Shown here: positions 53,401 through 61,432 of the stretch, piece after piece
How positions within the stretch are numbered: position 1 is the stretch's first letter
Layout: each line of letters opens with the position of its first letter
Assembly (NCBI RefSeq): GCF_014650915.1
Contig: NZ_BMVW01000014.1
Span: 26,126 to 90,125, forward strand
Origin: Streptomyces poonensis
GTDB lineage: Bacteria > Actinomycetota > Actinomycetes > Streptomycetales > Streptomycetaceae
Length of the DNA: 64,000 nucleotides
Reading direction: 5' to 3'
Made by a program: the position numbers and the translations under genes
Notes under the pieces: generated by a model
Told to the model about the DNA's origin: nothing
Seen by the model: only the letters and a program-made list of their open reading frames with translations
The model's database searches: none

Positions 53401-53739
53401 GTCGGCGGACCGCAGGTAGACCTGCGGGTCCCGCTCGTCACGGCGGCTGGCGAAGACCAGCGTGTCGCCGAGGGCGGACGGCTGGACGTCGTAGTGGGCC
53501 GGGCCCTCGTCGAACAGCGGTGGGCTGGCCTTGGGTTTGTCGGCGGCGACCTGCCCGAGACTGCGGTGCCGGGTACCGGCGTACGTCACCCGGGTGTCCG
53601 CGGCGTCGGCCACCCGCGGCCCCGACGCGTCGTCGCTCTGCCCGGAGGCGGCCGTCACCCCGAGCAGCGGAACCAGCAGCAGCAACGACGTGCCGAACCT
53701 GCCCGGGCGGTGTCGCCCGCCGGGGCCAGCGGTTGCCAT
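50491..53739 (-). CDS. Secreted TolB/PD40-repeat protein with DUF11/CARDB-like domains in the CIS cluster
   Basis: This 1082-residue protein has a signal peptide (FGTSLLLLVPLLGVTAASGQ). At least eight TolB/WD40-like blades follow (VYLRSADGSVLRLTTG, PRLTPDGDAVVFDS, TVSPDGERLAYSS, TFSPDGRRLAFTR, AFSPDGLSIAFNR). Then come two CARDB/DUF11-type beta-sandwiches separated by a Pro/Thr linker (about 840-900), and a last Ig-like domain. It appears exported, so it cannot be part of the cytoplasmic particle itself. Similar proteins accompany Streptomyces CIS clusters under the vague name 'hydrolytic protein'; no catalytic motif is seen. Start ATG 53739, overlapping end with DUF4255. Confidence 0.78.
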   Translation of the reverse strand: MATAGPGGRHRPGRFGTSLLLLVPLLGVTAASGQSDDASGPRVADAADTRVTYAGTRHRSLGQVAADKPKASPPLFDEGPAHYDVQPSALGDTLVFASRRDERDPQVYLRSADGSVLRLTTGMDVAHPRLTPDGDAVVFDSAGPGGPGGREQRDLWSIRTDGDDLTQLTDTASDEEWPTVSPDGERLAYSSDSDPSVGQQVYVRPLDGGAASRITDPANGAATEPVWNPVDDAEHQDRIAYTATAEGGEPRLRMTDGDTDGPWLGGSYAQWHARGAAWMPDGDRLLFLSPEVTCTCPSNWDHVYRAEQHRNSDPEVVLDENREVLSPTWLGSADGGRPVVERVTAQKPNEVTLQDVRSDGADPRDLGLRPLLREDPKADTSTDPTEDPLFRPTSAEFDPWTERQNYTPDGRRIVFTRFEDDDEGRRVQRIYMVDADGSNEELLPLKGRDPADWDTDPTFSPDGRRLAFTRISPGGVGDAARESRILVADVATGEITGEVVPPEVELQGQDAQPTWSSDGTTLAFTRNHAASGSGGNKHVWTVLVDDLDQQDDLDQQQDLSATVCPPGCQVVDDSPAFSPDGLSIAFNRGGRADARNGILLASLSDNSCQVLLPTTARGRPDACRQELPDTSATGPYQPRDAAWTADGTGLVFSSRAGLPINAPEKLNHLDIASGDLTPLTTGLPGRQKEPGVQQSVDLAVRAPGTAPEVTVGDSATIRVDVVNNGPAASPGTRLTVAPPPGVQITGMTWPKDTCDAASLQCDVGVVEPGTTVPVDVTLTGVTPGDAPVGWSVAGTVLDPQPSDNSGRTVVPVREAPPPSPSPTPTPTTGPPTTPPPTSRPPTTPAPPTSAPPTTPRPPAVPPEPEEPAAGPGVRVTAQPNPGYVGGRVVVTYTVRNGRNALATGLRLRIGLPAGVPDNGPPPGCDASWVCALPDLEPGERTVVRVVLSPDKALTGNATGNLTTTGTDADRSDNTARERLRILQPRIEAVPDIGKPGFVTSVRGKDFPPGVPVRFTWKPGITAAAAPTVPQPDGTFIGQLLILAKDQTGPRVITARGSWFSPVTTDFLVVTGSVQPPDEVTRR

Positions 53740-53935
53740 CACAGTTCCCCTCGCGTTTCGGTGCGGCGTTCGGACGTGCCCCGCCACCCTGCACCGGCCG
53801 TGCACGGCGCGGCAGGGCGGCGGGGCCGTACCCGGGGGAACCGTGTGATGTGCTTTCGGGCAGTGCCGGTTTCCCGGCCCGCCGTCAGATCCCCGTCACT
53901 TCTCCGTGAAGTCCCCGGGGTCACCGAAGTCCCCG

Positions 53936-54655
53936 TCAGATCAGCCCGTTGCGCAGGGCGTAGCCGACCGCGTGGGCCCGGTTGCGTAACTGCAGCCGCG
54001 TGGTGATCTCGTGCAGCACGTTCTTCACGGTGCGTTCGGAGTACGAGGTCTTGCGGGCGATCTCCGCGGTGTCCAGGCCCTCCGACACCAGGCGCAGCAT
54101 GTCCGCCTCCCGCGTGGTCAGCGTGGACAGGGACATCTCCCGCGAGGCGAGCGGCGAACGCTGGAGGCCGCCCATGTGCGTGAGCAGCTTGCCGAGCAGA
54201 TCGCCGGGCAGCACACCCTCGCCGTTGGCCATCGCCAGGACCAGGTGGAGGAGCCGGTCCTGGTCGGCCTCGGCACGCCGCAGCACCGCGGACACACCGC
54301 ACTCGATGACGCGTTGCAGCGTGCCGGAGCCGAGGGTGCCGACCACGAGGCCCGTACGGGTGGCGGAGTTGTGCCGCAGCCGGTGCAGCAGGGCGACCAC
54401 GTCGTCGTCGACACTGTCCACGACCACCAGTGACGCCTGGGCCCGCCCCGCGTCGGCGTCGTCGAACAGGTCGACCTCGGGGCGCGGGCGTAATTGCTGC
54501 ACGACGCCGACGCGCAGGATCGGATCGGCGGCGTAGACGGCCACGGTCACCCGGCCGGGGCGATCGGGCGCCGAGGTGCGGGACGTGGACCTGGTCGGTG
54601 CGGGCGTACGTGACGTGCCGGCGGACACGGCCGGACTGCGTCTCTCTGGGGACAT
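53936..54655 (-). CDS. LuxR-type response regulator of the CIS cluster, containing a TTA codon
   Basis: A 239-residue protein with a degenerate receiver-like domain (about 38-150: VTVAVYAADPILRVGV, LVVVDSVDDDVVALLHRL). The expected acidic pocket and phospho-Asp are not convincing. The C-terminal LuxR/NarL HTH reads LTTREADMLRLVSEGLDTAE, then IARKTSYSERTVKNVLHEIT. The Leu of VVQQLRP is encoded by TTA (complement of 54491-54493), a codon read by the bldA tRNA in Streptomyces. It should switch the CIS operon on during development. It diverges from the membrane-protein gene at 54858 and lies 196 bp ahead of the TolB-like gene. Confidence 0.85.
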   Translation of the reverse strand: MSPERRSPAVSAGTSRTPAPTRSTSRTSAPDRPGRVTVAVYAADPILRVGVVQQLRPRPEVDLFDDADAGRAQASLVVVDSVDDDVVALLHRLRHNSATRTGLVVGTLGSGTLQRVIECGVSAVLRRAEADQDRLLHLVLAMANGEGVLPGDLLGKLLTHMGGLQRSPLASREMSLSTLTTREADMLRLVSEGLDTAEIARKTSYSERTVKNVLHEITTRLQLRNRAHAVGYALRNGLI

Positions 54656-54857
54656 GGGGGGCTACCTGTCTTGTAGGTCCGTGAGGTGACGCGGAGACGG
54701 CCTGACCGCGCCGATGCGGCGCACACAAGGTGCCGGAGTGCCGTGGTGACGCGCCATCACAAGGGAGTTCGGTCATTGCTTACCGGGCACTACGACTGCC
54801 CGTGTGTTGCCCTCGCGCTCCTCGTTGAGCTCCCGGGCACGGTCTTACCGTCGTGAT

Positions 54858-56231
54858 GTGACGCCTTCTGCAGCCTCTTCCGGTGCCGGTGCGCCCGGTC
54901 TCGACATCCCGGCGGTGACGGTGGCGCCGGGCGGTACCGCCACGACCAGTGTGACAGTCCGTAACGACAGCGACATCGTCGAGGCGTACAGCCTGGAGAT
55001 CGTCGGGGACTGCGCCCCCTGGGCCACCGCACAGCCCCCGCGGGTCTCCCTCTATCCCGGCACCTCGGAGACGGTGACGATCCTCCTCGAACCGCCGCGC
55101 TCTCCGGAGGTCCGGGCCGGTGAGGTACCCCTCGGTGTGCGGGTCCTGCCGACCGAGCACCCCGAGTCGGTACGGGTCCTCGAGACCACCGTGCGCGTCG
55201 AGGAGTTCCGGGAGCTGCACACCGAGCTGGTTCCGCGTCGTCGGCGCGGCTGGCTGCGCGGCCGCTACCGGCTGGCGGTGCGCAACCAGGGCAACTGCCC
55301 GGTACGGGTGGGCTTCACCCCCGGCCAGGCGGGGGAGGAGCTGGCGTTCGCCTTCAACCCGGCGCAGTCGGCGCTGGAGCCGGGCGAGTCGGCGGAGGCC
55401 GGGCTGCGGGTCCGTACGGGCAGGCCGGTGTGGTTCGGCGCCCCTGTGGTGTGGCCGTTCACCGTGGACACCGCCGAGACCGGCGACGAGGAGGCGGAAG
55501 GACGGCAGGAGGCGGCACGGCAGGACATGACCGCCGTCCGCACGCCGCTGGACGCGGAGTTCGTCCAGATACCGATCTTCCCCAAGTGGCTGCTCGCGGT
55601 GCTCGCGGCGCTGCTCGCGCTGCTGCTCGCCTGGTTCGCCCTGGTCCGTCCGGCGGTGCGCAGCGCCGCCGAGGAGGCGGCCACCGAGGCGGTCCAGCCG
55701 CGTCCCACGCCCCCCGGGGAGGACGGCGGGCAGGGTACGGACACCGGTTCCGGCGACGGCTCGGACACCCGGCCCGGTGGGCAGGGCACGGATGCACCGC
55801 CCGGTTCGGCCGGTGACGGTACCTCGGCCGGTGGTGACGCCGGGACGGGCGGCGGTACGGCGGCCGGCGCCGGCCGGCAGAGTTCGGCGACCATCGATCT
55901 GGAGACGTCCGACGGGGAGAGCGGAACCGGTACCTACCAGGTCCCCGAGAACAGCGTCTTCGGAGTCACGGACATCGTCGTCGCGAACTTCCAAGGGGAC
56001 GAGGGGGTGCTGACGATCTCCTTCGGCGAACGCAAGATCACCACGATCGCGCTGGAGACCTTCCGCAACCAGGACTATCACTGGGTGACCCCCATAGAGA
56101 TCCCTGAGAACGACACCGTGACCGTCGAAGTGACCTGTGAGAAGCCGGGAACACCGGCCACCGGCCGTCGGGCGCAGAACTGCCACGAAGTCCTGAACGT
56201 GAGCGGTGTGCTCAGTCGTACCACGCGATGA
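54858..56231 (+). CDS. Membrane-anchored CIS-cluster protein of unknown function
   Basis: This 457-residue protein has an N-terminal pair of Ig-like/APHP-type beta-sandwiches (VAPGGTATTSVTVRNDSDIV; RYRLAVRNQGNCPVRVGF). One membrane helix follows (LLAVLAALLALLLAWFALV, about 252-271), then a Gly/Asp/Ser-rich linker and a C-terminal beta domain (SVFGVTDIVVANFQGDEGVL, TVEVTCEKP). Similar genes flank Streptomyces CIS clusters under the label 'hydrolytic protein', but no catalytic residues are visible. The GTG at 54858 lacks a Shine-Dalgarno and may be leaderless, as TACCGT lies just upstream. Divergent from the LuxR regulator. Confidence 0.65.
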   Translation: MTPSAASSGAGAPGLDIPAVTVAPGGTATTSVTVRNDSDIVEAYSLEIVGDCAPWATAQPPRVSLYPGTSETVTILLEPPRSPEVRAGEVPLGVRVLPTEHPESVRVLETTVRVEEFRELHTELVPRRRRGWLRGRYRLAVRNQGNCPVRVGFTPGQAGEELAFAFNPAQSALEPGESAEAGLRVRTGRPVWFGAPVVWPFTVDTAETGDEEAEGRQEAARQDMTAVRTPLDAEFVQIPIFPKWLLAVLAALLALLLAWFALVRPAVRSAAEEAATEAVQPRPTPPGEDGGQGTDTGSGDGSDTRPGGQGTDAPPGSAGDGTSAGGDAGTGGGTAAGAGRQSSATIDLETSDGESGTGTYQVPENSVFGVTDIVVANFQGDEGVLTISFGERKITTIALETFRNQDYHWVTPIEIPENDTVTVEVTCEKPGTPATGRRAQNCHEVLNVSGVLSRTTR

Positions 56232-56698
56232 ATCGCGCCCCACGTTTCACACCAGGTTGGTCGGTGTACACGCCAATCTGTAAGAGTGGAATCTCGTTCC
56301 GTCCGGAAATCGATATTGTGGGGCCGAAATCAGGCTCTGTCCCGGCCGGGAGTGTCCCGCTTCGCCATCGGATCTCCGTCCGAAGACCGAAAAATGCGAT
56401 CAACTGATCCGATCCGTCGATCCGTCGATCCGTCGATTCCCACCGGGGCACGCCGTCGGCCGAGCACAGTGCGGCGATCGAAGAACGACACCAGGACCGG
56501 TGGCATACACCCGGCGCCGAGGACACTGCCCGCTGGGACCGGCGATCCGCCGGCTGCCCGGTTCGGGCGGCAGGCCCCGGCGCGACGACCAAGGCCGGCG
56601 GTCGCGATTACTGACGGGGTAATCGCGCCCCTCTGCCGATTCCGGCTACGTTCCGGCCGTCGCCCCCTTGGTACGAACGGAACGAAGGAGCCCGACCG
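56232..56698. other. Intergenic stretch with (GATCCGTC)3
   Basis: No gene is supported in these 467 bases. The region contains three tandem GATCCGTC units at 56411-56434 and is slightly less GC-rich than the flanks. It separates the CIS block from the DUF1330 gene. Confidence 0.5.
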
Positions 56699-57091
56699 TT
56701 GCCCGCTTATGGCTTCGCCCATCTCCGCAGCCGCCGCCGTCATGCCGACATCATCGAGTATCTGGAGCGCATCCAAGCCACCCTCGCCCCCTTTGCCGGC
56801 CGATTCCGTGTCCACGGCCCGCCGGCCGAGGTGTTGGAGGGAACCTGGCCCGGCAGCATGGTGCTGATCGAGTTCCCCGGCCTGGCCGAGGCCCGCGCCT
56901 GGTATCACTCACCCCAATACCAGGACATCCTGCGGCTGCGTACGGATCACATCGACGGCGATGTGCTGCTGATCGAGGGCGTCGGACCGGACTACGACCC
57001 GACCGAGCGGGCGGACAAGCTGCGCGCCGAGGCCGGGCGGGCGGAACTCCCCGGAGCGTCTCCGCAGAGTGCCGACACCCGGGCACGGTGA
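56699..57091 (+). CDS. DUF1330 domain protein
   Basis: A 130-residue ferredoxin-like-fold protein: YLERIQATLAPFAGRFRVHG, then MVLIEFPGLAEARAWYHSPQ and YQDILRLRTDHIDGDVLLIE. This is the full DUF1330 pattern (Dabb-like fold, function unknown). The start is TTG at 56699, with AAGGAG at optimal distance. The last 25 residues are variable. Single gene. Confidence 0.85.
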   Translation: MPAYGFAHLRSRRRHADIIEYLERIQATLAPFAGRFRVHGPPAEVLEGTWPGSMVLIEFPGLAEARAWYHSPQYQDILRLRTDHIDGDVLLIEGVGPDYDPTERADKLRAEAGRAELPGASPQSADTRAR

Positions 57092-57337
57092 ACGACAGCC
57101 GTACTGAGCCCGCGTAGGAGCTCGCTTCCCACGGTGGCGCGGGCGGCACCCGCAGTGCCGCCACCTACGACGGCAGCAGCTCCGCGAGCTCCCGCCCGGG
57201 TCTCCGCGGACCGTGGCAGTCAGGTGACGAAGCCGGCCGGTCTCTCACTCGTCGGTGTGAACTGTCGGCGCGCTTACGTGCTGGTCCGTCGATGAGGGGC
57301 GCTGTCGGCGCGTGCGGCGTGCCTAGACTGCGCGCTC

Positions 57338-58129
57338 ATGTCATTGTGGCTGCTCAACCATTTCAGCACCTCCGCCCTTGCCATGGTCACCGTCGGCGTG
57401 ACCGCCCTGCTGGCGGTCGCCGGCAGCGTGCTGGTACGGCGCAGATATCCGGCGGTCGTCGAGGGCGAGCACAACGACATGGTCGGCGTGACGCTGGGCA
57501 TGTTCGGCGCGATCTACGGAATCATCCTCGCCTTCGTCATCGTCACGCTCTGGACGCAGATGGACGACACCCAGACCATCGTCGCCTCCGAGGCCACCGA
57601 CGCGGCGCTCATCGCCCGTGACGCCGCTGCCTTCCCCGCTCCGGTCCGCGCCCGCCTCGACTCCGCGCTCAGCGGGTACGTCCACGCGGTCGTCGAGAAG
57701 CAGTGGCCCCTGTTGCGTGCGGGAAAGCCGAGCTACGGAACCACGGAGAGCCACCTGCGAGACGCCTTCGAGGTGCTTCAGGCCTACGAGCCGAAGAGTC
57801 GGCGCGAGCAGGTCTTCTACCAGGAGGCCGTCACCAACATCAACGACATCGCCGCCCAGCGCCGTGCCCGCCTGACCATGGCGGAGCAGGAACTCCCGCC
57901 GCTCCTCCAGGTCCTGGCCTTCGGCGGCGCGTTCGTTCTGATCCCGCTCACCTTTCTGTACGGCGTACGCAGCTTGCGCATCCAGCTCCTCTTCGTCGCC
58001 TCGGTCGCGGTCCTCATCGGCTTCAGCCTGCTGCTGGTCCTCGTCCTGGACCGTCCCTTCGCCGGTGAACTCAGCGTGAGCCCGGCCCCGTACCGGCAAG
58101 GAGCCCTCGCCCAGTACTGGGCCCCTTGA
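57338..58129 (+). CDS. DUF4239 bestrophin-like membrane protein
   Basis: A 263-residue membrane protein with two N-terminal and two C-terminal helices (HFSTSALAMVTVGVTALLAV; MVGVTLGMFGAIYGIILAFV; LLQVLAFGGAFVLIPLTFLY; LLFVASVAVLIGFSLLLVLV) and a central cytoplasmic helical part. DUF4239 proteins are distantly like bestrophins, but channel activity is not shown. The conserved DRPF.G ends the last helix. Single gene. Confidence 0.82.
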   Translation: MSLWLLNHFSTSALAMVTVGVTALLAVAGSVLVRRRYPAVVEGEHNDMVGVTLGMFGAIYGIILAFVIVTLWTQMDDTQTIVASEATDAALIARDAAAFPAPVRARLDSALSGYVHAVVEKQWPLLRAGKPSYGTTESHLRDAFEVLQAYEPKSRREQVFYQEAVTNINDIAAQRRARLTMAEQELPPLLQVLAFGGAFVLIPLTFLYGVRSLRIQLLFVASVAVLIGFSLLLVLVLDRPFAGELSVSPAPYRQGALAQYWAP

Positions 58130-58244
58130 CCCGGCTGACGCACCGTCCTCCCACCCGACCGGGCCTGCCTCGACGCCGGCGGGCCGAACACGGAGACGGT
58201 CGGCATGCGTGAGCTCTCCGGGTGTCGCTGTCGCTCGCTTCAAC

Positions 58245-58286
58245 GGTCTGCTCGGCGCTGGTGACGGTCTGCTCGGCGCTGGTGAC
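58245..58286. repeat. 21-bp tandem duplication in the DUF4239-MFS gap
   Basis: GGTCTGCTCGGCGCTGGTGAC is present twice head to tail (58245-58265, 58266-58286) between convergent genes. The rest of the 58130-58467 gap shows no gene. Confidence 0.88.
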
Positions 58287-58467
58287 GGCCGGCCGGTGTG
58301 CGGCCGCCTCTCCGAGCACCTGGCCGACATGGTTCCGGTCCGGACCGACAGCCCTCGGCTGACGGCGGGGGCCGTCACCGAGATCCGCCGGGAGCACCAC
58401 GCCGTACGCCCTGCGGACCCGGACAGGGGCGGCGCAGCCCGGTCGCGGTGACGATCGCGACGGCCCG

Positions 58468-59739
58468 TCAGGTACGGCTCGGTGTCGGCTCCGGCCCGGA
58501 GAGAGGTGTTGCCGCGCGGCGGGGGAGCAGCAGTGGGGTCGCCAGTAGGAGCACGCCGGCCAGGCCGATGGCTGTACGCGGGCCGAGCAGGCTGCCCAGT
58601 ACGCCCCAGAGGGCCGTCAGGAGCGCGGTCGTGGCCTTGGTCGTCACCGTCCAGGCGGTCAGCGTGCGAGTGACCCGGCCGGTCGCGGTGCGCTCGAGGC
58701 GGTAGGTGGCGTGGACGGGGTTGAAGACCCCGCAGCAGAAGATGAGCCCGAACTCGACGCCCGTCACCAGCAGCAAGCCTCCGGTGCCAGGTCCCAGGAA
58801 GGCCAGGCCGACGGGCCAGAGCGCACGCAGGGCCCCGGCCACGACCAGGACCTGGTACTGCCCGAACCGGGCGACGAGCGGCCGGGCCAGCCGCGCACCG
58901 AGCAGCCCGCCGATCGAGGGCGCGGCGAAGGCGAGGCCGTACTGCCAGGGTGCGAACCCGAGCCGCTCGAGCATCAGGACGGCCAGCAGCGGTGAGACGG
59001 CCATCACCAGGCCGTTGAACAAGGCGGTGTTGAAGAGCAGGGGACGCAGTGCCGCGTCGGCGAGGATGTACCGCCAGCCGTCGAGCAGGTCCCCGGCCCG
59101 CATGCGGGTGGCCTGCCGGCGCTCGGGCCGAGGCTCGTGCCCGCCCATCGCACGGATGCCCAGGGCCGAGAGCAGGTAGCTGACCGCGTCGGCCACCACC
59201 GTCGCCACCGGACCGAGGACCCCGATCGCCGCGCCGCCCAGCGGGGGCCCGATGATCGTGCTCGTCCAGGCCGTGGACTCCAACCGGGCGTTGGCGATGA
59301 GCAGGTCCTCGGCCGGCAGCAGCGTCTTCAGATACGCGCCGGAGGCGGCGCGGAAGGCGATGTCGGCGGCCGCGACGACGACCGAGACCAGCAGGAGCTG
59401 AAGGAAGGTGAGCACGCCGAGCGCGAACGCGGCGGGGATCGTCAGCAGCGCGGCGCACCGCACCAGGTCCGTCGCGATCAGCACCGGCCGCTTGCGGCGG
59501 AACTCCACCCACGGGCCGAACGGCACCGCGACGGCCGCGCCCACCGCGGCCCCCACGGCGGAGAGCACGGCGACCTCGGCCGGCCCGGCGTGCAGCACCT
59601 GGATGGCGATCAGCGGGAACGCGCCGAAGGCGAGCCACGTGCCGAGCGTGCTGGCCCCGTACGCTCCCCAGAGCCACCCGAACCGCCGCCCCAGCCGACG
59701 ATGCCCGAGCAGCTGTCCCAGCCGGTGCTCGCTCCTCAT
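58468..59739 (-). CDS. MFS transporter (MFS_3-type exporter)
   Basis: A 423-residue major-facilitator protein with about twelve membrane helices (RFGWLWGAYGASTLGTWLAF, LSAVGAAVGAAVAVPFGPWV, RRKRPVLIATDLVR, LGPRTAIGLAGVLLLATPLL). The spacing and the GxWxxxFRRKRP loop resemble MFS_3 drug or siderophore exporters. The substrate is unknown. It diverges from a LysR-type regulator; the shared gap contains two palindromes that probably mediate its control. Confidence 0.88.
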   Translation of the reverse strand: MRSEHRLGQLLGHRRLGRRFGWLWGAYGASTLGTWLAFGAFPLIAIQVLHAGPAEVAVLSAVGAAVGAAVAVPFGPWVEFRRKRPVLIATDLVRCAALLTIPAAFALGVLTFLQLLLVSVVVAAADIAFRAASGAYLKTLLPAEDLLIANARLESTAWTSTIIGPPLGGAAIGVLGPVATVVADAVSYLLSALGIRAMGGHEPRPERRQATRMRAGDLLDGWRYILADAALRPLLFNTALFNGLVMAVSPLLAVLMLERLGFAPWQYGLAFAAPSIGGLLGARLARPLVARFGQYQVLVVAGALRALWPVGLAFLGPGTGGLLLVTGVEFGLIFCCGVFNPVHATYRLERTATGRVTRTLTAWTVTTKATTALLTALWGVLGSLLGPRTAIGLAGVLLLATPLLLPRRAATPLSGPEPTPSRT

Positions 59740-59770
59740 GCCCGACGCCCTTCGCCACTCACCCGCACAA

Positions 59771-59856
59771 CCGATCCGCGATCGGAAGCATCAAAGCGAG
59801 CGCCGTGCCCAGGGATCAAACAACCGCAGAGCCCATCGGCCACAACCAGCGGTTGT
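59771..59856. promoter_or_regulatory. Two palindromes in the MFS-LysR intergenic region
   Basis: CCGATC-CGC-GATCGG lies at 59771-59785 and ACAACC-AGC-GGTTGT at 59842-59856. The latter sits 17 bp before the LysR start, where autoregulatory LysR sites usually lie, and the former is 32 bp before the MFS start. Confidence 0.55.
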
Positions 59857-59873
59857 ACCTCTAGGGTGTCGGC

Positions 59874-60815
59874 ATGGACCTCGACCTCGACACCGTGCGG
59901 ACCTTCGTCGCCGCCGCCGACGCGGGGCAGTTCCAGGAGGCCGCCGCCGAGCTGGCGGTCACCCAGCAGGCCGTCTCCAAGCGCATCGCCGCGCTGGAGC
60001 GCAACCTCGGCGTGCGGCTGTTCACCCGCACCGCACGCGGCGCCGAGCTCACCATCGACGGGCAGGCGTTCCTGCCCCACGCGCGCGAGCTGCTGCGCGT
60101 CGCCGAGCGCGCGGTCACGTCCGTGCGCACCGGCCGCCGTCCGCTGCGCGTCGACGTGATCGCCTCGCGCGGTGCGGCGACGGGCCTGATGCGCGGCTTC
60201 CACCGCGTGTACCCCGACATCGAACTCGACGTGGTGATGCTGTTCGACATCGATACGGCCGTCGCCGCCATCCGGTCCGGTGCGATCGACGCGTCCTTCC
60301 GCGCCGTCGCCATGCCCGGCCGGCCCCTCCCCGAGGACATCGAGTCCGTCCGGGTGCTCGACGAGCCGCTCCAGCTCCTCACCGGCCCTGCCCACGCGCT
60401 GGCGGGCGCCCGGTCGGTGACCGTCGCCCAGCTCGCCGGGCACCGGATCTGGATGCCCGGCGTCGTCCCCGGTACCGAGTGGGCCGCCTACTACGACGAC
60501 CTCGTCGCCGAGTTCGGCCTCACCATCGAGGCGACCGGCCCGAACTTCGGCTCCGACGCGCTCCTCGACACCGTCGCCGACACCCCGGCCCTGGCCACCT
60601 TCATGGGCGAGCAGATGCGCCTCGTCTGGCCCGCCGGCCACGGCCTGCGCCGTATTCCGCTCACCGACCCGACCCCTGTCTACCCGCACTCGCTCCTCTG
60701 GCACCGCGACAACCCCCACCCGGCGCTGGCCACCCTCCGCGCCCACCTCGCCGCCGCAGCGGCCGGCCTCGACGCAGCCGGTACCTGGACGCCGAACTGG
60801 GTGACTCCGCGCTGA
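59874..60815 (+). CDS. LysR-family regulator of the divergent MFS exporter
   Basis: A 313-residue LysR-type protein: DLDTVRTFVAAADAGQFQEA, then AAELAVTQQAVSKRIAALER form the winged HTH. RLFTRTARGAELTIDGQAFL leads to the linker, and a two-lobe effector domain follows (LRVDVIASRG, GVVPGTEWAAYYDDL). It is expected to control the MFS gene through the palindromes between them, with a ligand that is probably the exported compound. Confidence 0.9.
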   Translation: MDLDLDTVRTFVAAADAGQFQEAAAELAVTQQAVSKRIAALERNLGVRLFTRTARGAELTIDGQAFLPHARELLRVAERAVTSVRTGRRPLRVDVIASRGAATGLMRGFHRVYPDIELDVVMLFDIDTAVAAIRSGAIDASFRAVAMPGRPLPEDIESVRVLDEPLQLLTGPAHALAGARSVTVAQLAGHRIWMPGVVPGTEWAAYYDDLVAEFGLTIEATGPNFGSDALLDTVADTPALATFMGEQMRLVWPAGHGLRRIPLTDPTPVYPHSLLWHRDNPHPALATLRAHLAAAAAGLDAAGTWTPNWVTPR

Positions 60816-61432
60816 ACGCTGCCGCACCGGACCGGACCGTGACCGGGGCGTCCCCGTGGATCGCGCCGTACATGGGAAGACACGATCAGGTGCCGCTCCG
60901 AGCAACGAACGTCTGCGCATGCGCGTGGTGCACGGCGCGGGAAGATCTCACGGACGAACAGTGGGCGGTCTCAGGCCGACGCTCAGGGCGGGAACACACG
61001 CGCTGGTCGCCGTGCTGACGGTTCTCGGGGGCTCCTTGTGGACCGGCCCGTATCGGGGCGGGTTCCGCGTCCCCGCGGTCCTCCCGCACCAGGCCGCGGC
61101 CCGCCCGGGGACACCGGCGCCGGAACCCGGGAGGGCGCCCGGAACACAGGCCAAGACCCGCGGGCGGCCCACCGGGTCCGCGTTGCCTTCCGGGACTGCT
61201 CTCCACCCGGCCCTGAACCCGGCCCTGAACCCGGCCCTGGCCCTGGCCCCGGACACGGACACGGACACGGACACCGTCGTACCGGAGTCCGCCAAGCGGC
61301 TCGCATCCGTACGGAGTGCCGCCCGCCGCCGCTCCGTCGTCGCCTGCGCGGCGCCTGTCGTCGCAGTCGCCTTCTTCGTGCCCGCCGCTGTCTACCTGGC
61401 CTGGCAACCTGGTGGGTGGGTGCGTCGGCGGT
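60816..61432. other. Gene-poor stretch with transposase relic and nested tandem repeats
   Basis: Near 60935-60975 the plus strand reads REDLTDEQWAVSG, matching the (R)DLTDEQWAVL N-terminus of IS5-type transposases, with nothing after it. From 61207 the repeat CCGGCCCTGAAC occurs twice plus one variant, followed by four GGACAC units (61251-61274). A plus-strand frame through the repeats ends in a hydrophobic segment (VVACAAPVVAVAFFVPAAVY), but I do not recognise it and cannot support it as a gene. Confidence 0.4.

Noticed and set aside
54825..54851. TTGAGC / TACCGT promoter for the membrane-protein gene at 54858
   Set aside because: The spacer is only 15 bp, so the -35 assignment is unreliable, although a leaderless start remains possible.
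31310..56231. Prophage
   Set aside because: There are tail-like genes only. No capsid, portal, terminase, integrase or lysis genes occur, and AAA+ ATPase, DUF4255 and DUF4157 are eCIS markers.
31310..56231. Type VI secretion system
   Set aside because: No TssJ/L/M membrane complex and no two-protein TssB/C sheath; a single phage-like sheath is present.
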